In this document: positions 59,412-64,000 of the stretch, piece after piece | Position numbering within the stretch: position 1 is the stretch's first letter | How the letters are laid out: each line of letters opens with the position of its first letter | Assembly (NCBI GenBank): GCA_965243185.1 | Contig: OZ251531.1 | Span: 992,001-1,056,000 of the forward strand | Direction: 5' to 3' | Source: CBDBCU01 sp965243185 | Lineage (GTDB): Bacteria; Chloroflexota; Dehalococcoidia; Lucifugimonadales; UBA3495 | DNA length: 64,000 nucleotides | The notes under the pieces: generated by a model | The model's input: only the letters and a program-made list of their open reading frames with translations | Database searches by the model: none | Told to the model about the DNA's origin: nothing | Position numbers and translations under genes: made by a program

Positions 59412-60107
59412 TTAATCCCCCAGCGGCGGCAGTACGCCCTTCAGCCAGGGCGCCAAGTCTTGCAGCGCCGCCGGCGGGATTTCGTGACCCATCCCATACT
59501 CCCGGTACTCCGGTTGATACCCCGCGGCCTCGAGAAAAGCCCTGGTCGCCCGGGCCGTAGCAATATCAATCTGCCGGTCGCCCGTCCCGTGGGCAATGAA
59601 CAGCGGCTGCGTGCGTGCCGCCGGCAATTGCGGTTCGAGGATTGCCGGGTCAAAGACCGCGGCGCTCAGCGCAATTAAACCGGCAAAAGTTTCCGGCCGG
59701 TTCAGACCGCACCGGTAAGTCATCGTGCCGCCTTGAGAAAACCCCAACAAAACCACCCGCCCCGGCGTAGCCTTCAACCGCTCAAAAATTTCCTCAAAGC
59801 AGCCCGCCAGCAGCGTTTCCGACTCCGCCCGCGCCCTTTCCACTTCCTCAGGCGCGGCGGCATTCTGCCGGGGCATCCAACCGTAACCAATATGTCCCCC
59901 GCCAAAATCAAAAGCCATCGGCGCATTGGGGCAGGCATACACATACCCCCGTTCCCCGATTGCCGGCGCCAACCCCGCCAAGTCCGACATACTAGCCCCA
60001 AAGCCATGCAGCATAATGACCAACGGATAGCTGACCGCCGGGTCGTAATCCTCCGGCGTCAAAGTAATGTAGTCCAGATGCCGCCCCCGATGTTGTTCGC
60101 CCTTCAT
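59412..60107 (-). CDS. Phospholipase/carboxylesterase family protein
   Basis: A 231-residue alpha/beta hydrolase of the carboxylesterase/lysophospholipase group (COG0400). 'LHGFGAS' forms the oxyanion hole, the nucleophile is Ser in LLGFSQGG, the acid Asp is in 'IAHGTGDRQI', and the His is in 'YGMGHEI'. It is probably cytoplasmic. It begins an operon with the three SGNH-like genes, suggesting a joint role in ester or acyl-group metabolism, though this is inference. The region around the start codon is duplicated in tandem (60091-60155). Confidence 0.9.
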   Translation of the reverse strand: MKGEQHRGRHLDYITLTPEDYDPAVSYPLVIMLHGFGASMSDLAGLAPAIGERGYVYACPNAPMAFDFGGGHIGYGWMPRQNAAAPEEVERARAESETLLAGCFEEIFERLKATPGRVVLLGFSQGGTMTYRCGLNRPETFAGLIALSAAVFDPAILEPQLPAARTQPLFIAHGTGDRQIDIATARATRAFLEAAGYQPEYREYGMGHEIPPAALQDLAPWLKGVLPPLGD

Positions 60108-60155
60108 TCCTACCGCCCCCGCTGCTGTTCGCCTTTCATTCCTACCGCTCCCGCT
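60091..60155 (-). repeat. Tandem duplication covering the carboxylesterase start codon
   Basis: Two imperfect copies of about 32 bp. The upstream copy also has an ATG followed by codons for MKGEQQRGR and then TAG. The second copy holds the true start, MKGEQHRGRH. The upstream copy therefore makes a nine-codon mini-frame just before the gene. Confidence 0.7.
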
Positions 60156-60369
60156 ATTCTTGACGCCCTTGCGCCGCCATGCTTTTGCCCGGCCGGGCTA
60201 TTGCCGCTCGGTTAGCTCCCCAAACTTCCCCGCCCAGCAACAACTTCCACCTGACGGAAATCCCCCGGCAAGCAATGAAACCCCCTTCGCCCCCGTCATT
60301 ATACTACATCACCGCCCCGCCCGTTATACCCCGCCCTTCCCACGACAGACCGTCCTCCTTATTTTGTAG

Positions 60370-60390
60370 GGGCAACCCTTGTGGTTGCCC
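60370..60390. repeat. Palindromic element GGGCAACC...GGTTGCCC
   Basis: An 8-bp perfect inverted repeat with a 5-bp loop, preceded by TAGG. Elements of this form (TAGGGGCAACC...) are scattered in many bacterial genomes. Confidence 0.6.
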
Positions 60391-60403
60391 TGACCGCCTT
60401 AAT

Positions 60404-60431
60404 TTGCGGCAAGCCGGCAATAGTATATAAT
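60404..60431 (+). promoter_or_regulatory. Promoter of the small two-helix membrane protein
   Basis: TTGCGG (60404-60409), a 16-bp spacer and a perfect TATAAT (60426-60431). Confidence 0.55.
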
Positions 60432-60460
60432 AGAGTATCTGCTTGGAGGTGAAAGCCCAG

Positions 60461-60883
60461 TTGAAACAATGGCTGCTGTCGGAAATGATAACCGACATTC
60501 CCCGGTGGTTTTTCCTGTTAGCCTGGCTGACCTTCTACCTCGCCACCGGCGCGGCCCTGGCGGTCGAGTTTTACCAGCACCCAACCCGCCCGGTCCTCGT
60601 CAACATTAAAGAGGGCGTGTCCTTCGCCGGCGGCGGATTGTATCCCTGGCTCCTGGCCGCCCTATACTTGCACCTGGAGGTATGGCACATGATTCTTTCC
60701 AAGCGAGCCAATCGGCGGGAAGTGGAACGGGCCTCAGCCGAAGCGGCCGCGGCCGCGGCCGCCGCCGAACGCTCCCAATTGCGGGAATGGTACGAACAGC
60801 ACAAGGACCAGTGGCCGGAAGGCTTGCCGCTGCCCCCGGGCCTCGCCCGGAACCCCTCGGACCCCAGCAACGGCAGCCAGTAG
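60461..60883 (+). CDS. Small membrane protein with cytoplasmic coiled coil
   Basis: A 140-residue protein that I do not recognise. Two hydrophobic segments ('WFFLLAWLTFYLATGAALAVEF' and 'LYPWLLAALYLHLEVWHMI') are followed by a charged, Ala-rich helix (KRANRREVERASAEAAAAAA) and a Pro-rich tail. TTG 60461 is chosen because GGAGGTGA lies 9 bp upstream; the frame could start at TTG 60443, but that would overlap its own ribosome-binding site. Confidence 0.65.
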   Translation: MKQWLLSEMITDIPRWFFLLAWLTFYLATGAALAVEFYQHPTRPVLVNIKEGVSFAGGGLYPWLLAALYLHLEVWHMILSKRANRREVERASAEAAAAAAAAERSQLREWYEQHKDQWPEGLPLPPGLARNPSDPSNGSQ

Positions 60884-60993
60884 CGCCACCCCGCCCCAAC
60901 CCTGAACCGGCGGCGGCGGTCATCAAACCACCGCCGCCTTTCCCCATAACCCCTCCACCCCCACCTACCCCCATGCCATTACCCTATATACCC

Positions 60994-61023
60994 TGTCATT
61001 CCGAGGCCACAGCCGAGGAATCT
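60994..61023. repeat. Palindromic repeat TGTCATTCCGAGG...GAGGAATCT
   Basis: Its outer arms GTCATTCC and GGAATC are the same as in the repeats at 48621, 51492, 51612 and 52443, but the centre differs (CGAGG-loop-CCGAGG). It may be a second class of the same family. A degenerate copy of the first class is at about 62154-62180. Confidence 0.6.
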
Positions 61024-61091
61024 AAAATGCCCGCCCCTCCCCCAAAACCGTGCATCCCGAACCCCACCCTTAACCCCCCAATTTCAAAAAA

Positions 61092-61123
61092 GGCGGGGTT
61101 CCTGTCAAGACAGGAACCCCGCC
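61092..61123 (-). terminator. Long perfect hairpin, terminator-like on the minus strand
   Basis: A 15-bp perfect stem GGCGGGGTTCCTGTC / GACAGGAACCCCGCC. On the minus strand it is followed by CTTTTTTGAAA, as in an intrinsic terminator, but no minus-strand gene ends here. On the plus strand it is followed by CTTGCCTATTATTT, so it may end the small membrane protein transcript instead. Confidence 0.6.
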
Positions 61124-61186
61124 CTTGCCTATTATTTATGCCGACATTAACCCAGCATAAACTCACCCTCTCCCGGAGGTATCCCC

Positions 61187-62092
61187 GTGCATCGCTTCCT
61201 CATCACCGCCCTCGCCCTCGCCGCCTGCATCCTCCTCCTAACCGTCGACTCCAGCCCCGACCCTACGGCCCAAGCCGCCCAACGCTCCATCCCCTGGAAC
61301 TGCGCCGACTGGCAAGAATCCCCCGCCGTTGCCGACGCCGACGATGCCCGCGTCTCGATGATCCTCGAATCCCTCGCCGCCAACCGCGGCAAAGCCATCT
61401 ACTGCGCCATCGACCAGTCCGACACCTGGACCAAGTCCGAAACCTGGGAAGCCGGCCGCGACCGCAACGAACGCGACGACACCGTCTACTTCGGCCAAAG
61501 CGGCAACTTCCGCGGCTTCCTCGCCGCCCAGGAAGGCTACCTCACCGACGGCGAATCCGGCGTCACCGGCGTCTCCCGCGACCTCATCTTTGAATTCCCC
61601 CGGGAACCCAAGAAACGCCGCCGCTACAAATACATCATCGTAACCGAATCCTCCGACCCCATCCCCCACGACACCCGCACTTGTTACCCTTATCAGAGCG
61701 TCCAATATCCCAACCACCCCGGTGGCCACCCCTACATCGAAGGTTGCCGCCGCGCCCTGAACTGGGGCAGCTACAATCAATTTCCTATTCCGGTTGCCAA
61801 TAATGACCGCACGAACGCCACCCATTGGCCTTCGACCGCCCGGTCCGTTTATGGCAATCCCTCCGTCAATTGGGCCGCCCGGGCCCAAGAGGCCGCCACC
61901 GCGCACTGCCTAGCCCAAGGCTGGGAGCGCGCCGTAGCTGTCGCCGCCGGCGACCCGGCCCCCACCGGAGCCCACGACTGGGTCTATGAGCGCCAAAGCC
62001 CCACCGCCGACCCCAGCCGGTACCGCGCCGCCCGCGTCAACACCTGGACCGCCACCTGCGAAAAAGACGTCCGCCGCCGCGTCCGCCGCTAA
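61187..62092 (+). CDS. Secreted cysteine-containing protein of unknown function
   Basis: A 301-residue protein with a signal peptide (HRFLITALALAACILLLTVDSS), likely cleaved near 'AQA-AQ'. The mature part has six or more Cys (NCADW, YCAID, TCYPY, EGCRR, AHCLAQ, TCEKD), so disulfides are likely. Trp- and Tyr-rich stretches such as 'CADWQESPAVADADDARVSM' and 'YPNHPGGHPYIEGCRRALNWG' give no family hit that I know. The GTG start has GGAGGT 6 bp upstream. It is alone, with a terminator-like hairpin before it. Confidence 0.7.
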   Translation: MHRFLITALALAACILLLTVDSSPDPTAQAAQRSIPWNCADWQESPAVADADDARVSMILESLAANRGKAIYCAIDQSDTWTKSETWEAGRDRNERDDTVYFGQSGNFRGFLAAQEGYLTDGESGVTGVSRDLIFEFPREPKKRRRYKYIIVTESSDPIPHDTRTCYPYQSVQYPNHPGGHPYIEGCRRALNWGSYNQFPIPVANNDRTNATHWPSTARSVYGNPSVNWAARAQEAATAHCLAQGWERAVAVAAGDPAPTGAHDWVYERQSPTADPSRYRAARVNTWTATCEKDVRRRVRR

Positions 62093-62196
62093 CCCCCACT
62101 CCCGGCTAACGGGAATGAGGGCGGGCCATACTTCCACCCGCCCCCTTCCTACCGTCATTACCGTGCCAACGGAAATCCAGAACCGCCAAATCCCCA

Positions 62197-62226
62197 TTGA
62201 CACCCTCCCCCCAACCCTGCTACACT
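62197..62226 (+). promoter_or_regulatory. Promoter of the NYN-domain gene
   Basis: TTGACA (62197-62202), an 18-bp spacer and TACACT (62221-62226). The start codon is 108 bp further on, leaving a long leader. Confidence 0.65.
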
Positions 62227-62235
62227 AACCCCGTT

Positions 62236-62334
62236 ATCTCCCCTGGTGTCCGCAACCCCAGCGCACATCAGGTTGTTATCCCCCGTAAAACCGCATGGAG
62301 CAATCCGTGCGGTTTCCCCTGTAGGAGAATTGCT
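62236..62334 (+). promoter_or_regulatory. Structured 5' leader of the NYN-domain gene
   Basis: Two hairpins are predicted by eye. The 3' one is AAACCGCATGGA (62288-62299), tetraloop GCAA, TCCGTGCGGTTT (62304-62315): twelve continuous pairs with one G-U and a GNRA loop. The 5' one pairs CCTGGTG (62242-62248) with CAC and CAGG (62264-62272) across a 2-nt bulge. The ribosome-binding site TAGGAG follows within 10 nt. It may be a cis-regulatory RNA or a small RNA; it matches no riboswitch class that I can name. Confidence 0.5.
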
Positions 62335-62883
62335 TTGCCCAACCGCGTTGCCCTATTCATCGACGGCGGCTATCTGGACAAGGTTCTCGAATCCGAATTC
62401 CCCGCCGCCGACCTCAGCTATCAAAAACTCTCCGCAGCCTTGGCCGGAGCTGGCGATATTCTCCGCACCTACTACTACCATTCCCTGCCCTACCAGGGCA
62501 ATCCGCCCACCCCCGAGGAGCAGTCCCGCTACGCCGGACGCCGCAGCTTCTTTAACGCCCTCGAACGCTTGCCCCGCTACACCGTCCGCCTCGGCCGCCT
62601 CGCCTATGTCGGCCGTTCCCGGCGCGGCGGCCCCATCTTCGAGCAAAAGCAGGTTGACATCCTCCTCGGCGTCGACCTCGTCCTCCTTGCCGCCAAACAC
62701 CTCATCCAGGAAGCCATCCTCGTCACCGGCGACAGCGACTTTATCCCCGCCATCGCCGTCACCAAATCCGAAGGCGTCCTCGTCCGCCTCTACCCCGGCC
62801 ACAACCCCCACAACGCCCTCTGGCAAGAAGCCGATGAAAGAACCCAATTCACCCAACCCTTCATCGCCTCCCTCCAACGCTAA
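62335..62883 (+). CDS. NYN-domain protein (PIN-like nuclease fold, LabA/DUF88)
   Basis: A 182-residue protein of the NYN family. Acidic residues expected to bind metal are Asp in 'LFIDGGYLDK', Asp in 'KQVDILLGVDLVLLA' and the pair in 'LVTGDSDFIPAI'. Such proteins are thought to cut or bind RNA; some act on tRNA or small RNA. TTG 62335 is the start, with TAGGAG upstream; the longer frame to 62197 would cover the leader RNA. It is transcribed alone. Confidence 0.88.
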   Translation: MPNRVALFIDGGYLDKVLESEFPAADLSYQKLSAALAGAGDILRTYYYHSLPYQGNPPTPEEQSRYAGRRSFFNALERLPRYTVRLGRLAYVGRSRRGGPIFEQKQVDILLGVDLVLLAAKHLIQEAILVTGDSDFIPAIAVTKSEGVLVRLYPGHNPHNALWQEADERTQFTQPFIASLQR

Positions 62884-62924
62884 CCCCATCCCCCCTTCGC
62901 CTCCGCAACCATCCCCCAAACCCC

Positions 62925-62938
62925 AAAAAGTTTTGAGG
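62925..62938. repeat. Short repeat AAAAGTTTTGAGG
   Basis: The motif is found here, downstream of the NYN gene, and again at 63988-64000 at the window edge, where it is part of the palindrome CTCAAAAGTTTTGAG. Its role is unknown; it could be part of a larger dispersed repeat. Confidence 0.45.
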
Positions 62939-62990
62939 GGGTGCGGGGGAACTTTATGTGACAGTTCCCCCGCCGTCTCCCTTACCCAAC

Positions 62991-63027
62991 AAAAAAGGCG
63001 GGTCTCCCGTCCACCGGGAAACCCGCC
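62991..63027 (-). terminator. Intrinsic terminator of the coiled-coil nuclease-like gene
   Basis: On the minus strand the hairpin GGCGGGT...ACCCGCC (62997-63027) is followed by six T (62991-62996), 35 bp after the stop codon of the gene at 63062. Confidence 0.75.
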
Positions 63028-63061
63028 CGCCCAATTCCCAACTACCCCACCCCCCGGCGCC

Positions 63062-63880
63062 TCACCTATTCGTCATAAAATGAATCACCGTCACCCCCGC
63101 CTCCCGCGCCTGCCCCTCCTGCGGCTCCGCCACATTCGCGCTGATCACCACCCCCCAGCCCGCGCCCTCCGTAACCCGCCCCAACGCCGCCGCCCGCTCC
63201 CGAGCCCGCTCAATATCGCTCAGATCCAGCGTCACCGACATCTCCACCGCCAGATAGCGCGCTGCCTCCGCCTCCGCATCCCACGCATACGCCAGACAAT
63301 CCGCCGCCATCAGCTGCCGGAAATCCCAATCGCTGATTTTCCCCTCCCGCCGCGCCGCCACCATCCGACCCTGAAACTGCTGCTCCGGCCCATTCAGCCC
63401 GCCATACAGCACCGCCGTATTCACCAGCCCGAACTGATTAAAAACCAGCGAAGGAAACCGCCGCAGGCAGCGCTGCGCATACCCCTCGCCCGCAAAATCA
63501 GCCAACCGATTATCCAACCACCGCAGCTGCTGATTGCCCTGACTTTGCAGCTCCTCCAGCCGGGCCAGCCGCTCATCCGTCCGCCGGTTAGTCTCCCGCT
63601 GCTCCTGGATAAACTCATCCAGCCGCCGGCCGAACTCCCGGTTAGTCTCCCGCTGCTCCTGGATAAAGTCATCCAGCCGCCGGCTCAGCCCGGCCACCTG
63701 TTCCGTCAGAACGACCATCTGCTCCGCCAGCCCGTCCACCCGTCCCGTCAGAATGGCCATTTGCTCCGGCATCCCCAGCAACTCCGGCGTCAAAGTCCGC
63801 TGCCGCAGCTCCGCCGCCAAATCCGGCCGCGCCTCCAAAAGCCGCAGCAGGTCGTGAATATCGTTAATTTGCGTCGTCAT
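63062..63880 (-). CDS. Coiled-coil protein with PD-(D/E)XK-like C-terminal domain
   Basis: A 272-residue protein of an unnamed family. The N-terminal 30 residues are 'MTTQINDIHDLLRLLEARPD' and onward; a long coiled coil follows (40-130), including an internal 18-residue repeat (FIQEQRETNREFGRRLDE twice). The C-terminal 140 residues resemble the restriction-endonuclease-like fold of DUF3782-type proteins: 'DWDFRQLMAADCLAYAWD' then 'RYLAVEMSVTLDLSDIERA'. Nuclease activity is not proven, since the exact catalytic Lys is not clear. ATG 63880 has GGGAGG 9 bp upstream. Confidence 0.75.
   Translation of the reverse strand: MTTQINDIHDLLRLLEARPDLAAELRQRTLTPELLGMPEQMAILTGRVDGLAEQMVVLTEQVAGLSRRLDDFIQEQRETNREFGRRLDEFIQEQRETNRRTDERLARLEELQSQGNQQLRWLDNRLADFAGEGYAQRCLRRFPSLVFNQFGLVNTAVLYGGLNGPEQQFQGRMVAARREGKISDWDFRQLMAADCLAYAWDAEAEAARYLAVEMSVTLDLSDIERARERAAALGRVTEGAGWGVVISANVAEPQEGQAREAGVTVIHFMTNR
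63586..63693 (-). repeat. 54-bp in-frame tandem repeat in the coiled coil
   Basis: GGTTAGTCTCCCGCTGCTCC recurs at 63586 and 63640. Two units of 54 bp encode the 18-residue FIQEQRETNR repeat. It may vary in copy number between strains. Confidence 0.75.
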
Positions 63881-64000
63881 CGCCGGCATCCCTCCCGTGT
63901 CTAGCCCTGAACAACCTAACTGCCAACAACTATACCACACCCCCGGCCCCTTGTAAAAAGCATCCAGACCCCAGAATCCCCAAACTCAAAAGTTTTGAGG

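Larger units (their letters stand above)
60156..60460. other. Divergent intergenic region upstream of the carboxylesterase
   Basis: About 300 bp without a gene between leftward and rightward transcripts. It contains a hairpin repeat (60370-60390) and the promoter of the rightward gene (60404-60431). I see no further structure. Confidence 0.5.
60884..61186. other. Intergenic region with a repeat and a strong hairpin
   Basis: About 300 bp without a gene. It carries the GTCATTCC...GGAATC element (60994-61023) and the long hairpin at 61092-61123. Nothing else is seen. Confidence 0.6.

Noticed and set aside
62236..62334. A known riboswitch class in the NYN leader
   Set aside because: I compared it from memory with cobalamin, fluoride, ZTP, SAM, guanidine and SRP-RNA signatures; none of their conserved cores is present.
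1..64000. tRNA, rRNA, tmRNA or RNase P genes
   Set aside because: I read the gene-free stretches for T-loop-like motifs and long conserved RNA folds and found none that I could support.
1..64000. Insertion sequences or prophage
   Set aside because: No transposase, integrase, terminase or other phage structural protein is recognisable in the window.

Overview
The window looks like a contiguous piece of a GC-rich bacterial chromosome. The best guess is Chloroflexota, Dehalococcoidia/SAR202-like. That rests on gene style only: lipoprotein ABC substrate-binding proteins, luciferase-like flavin monooxygenases, a large amidase, a ferritin-VIT1 iron exporter fusion, and many TTG/GTG starts behind good Shine-Dalgarno sites. 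There is no rRNA, tRNA, CRISPR array, prophage or insertion sequence that I can recognise. Several promoters fit the sigma-70 consensus (TTGACA, 16-19 bp, TATAAT-like).

Layout. 1-8.5 kb: 3'-part of an ABC substrate-binding lipoprotein, a tandemly duplicated small membrane protein gene, a type III restriction-modification operon whose mod gene is broken at a run of nine G, and an SppA-like protease. 8.5-13 kb: an orphan CoxS-like 2Fe-2S protein, hemW, a DUF1232 membrane protein, and a lipoprotein with five 300-bp tandem repeats. 13-24.5 kb: a ChlI-like AAA+ ATPase, a beta-hydroxyacid dehydrogenase, the iron exporter fusion, a hydrolase, folK-folP, an acyl-CoA carboxylase carboxyltransferase, a luciferase-like monooxygenase, rarA and a cysteine-hydrolase-fold protein. 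24.5-31.4 kb: a VapBC-type module, threonine aldolase, and a methyltransferase-mcrB-mcrC restriction operon. 31.4-37.7 kb: housekeeping (hydrolase, lspA-rluD, purQ, yqeY, a hydratase) and a beta-propeller lipoprotein. 37.7-40 kb: a redox group (CDGSH protein, DCC1-like protein, OsmC-like protein). 40-48.5 kb: amidase, substrate-binding lipoprotein, second luciferase-like monooxygenase, and DppBC-type permeases. 48.5-54.5 kb: an unknown two-gene pair, a coiled-coil protein, coaD, rsmD, a DUF151 nuclease-family gene and an ABC exporter, with palindromic repeats between them. 54.5-64 kb: three tandem SGNH-like paralogues with a carboxylesterase, small unknown genes, a NYN-domain gene behind a structured leader, and a coiled-coil nuclease-like protein.

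Main points. (1) The OsmC-like gene at 38860-39864 has an in-frame UGA exactly where the peroxidatic cysteine should be, with a hairpin at SECIS-like distance: a probable selenoprotein. (2) The type III mod gene is switched out of frame by a G9 tract, a possible phase-variable locus. (3) A C-terminal domain of about 100 residues is shared by the three SGNH-like paralogues and the otherwise unrelated propeller lipoprotein 20 kb away; I do not recognise it as a named family. (4) The methyltransferase-McrB-McrC order suggests a LlaJI-like GTP-dependent restriction system. Starts given here were chosen from Shine-Dalgarno spacing and family alignment from memory; no database search was run.
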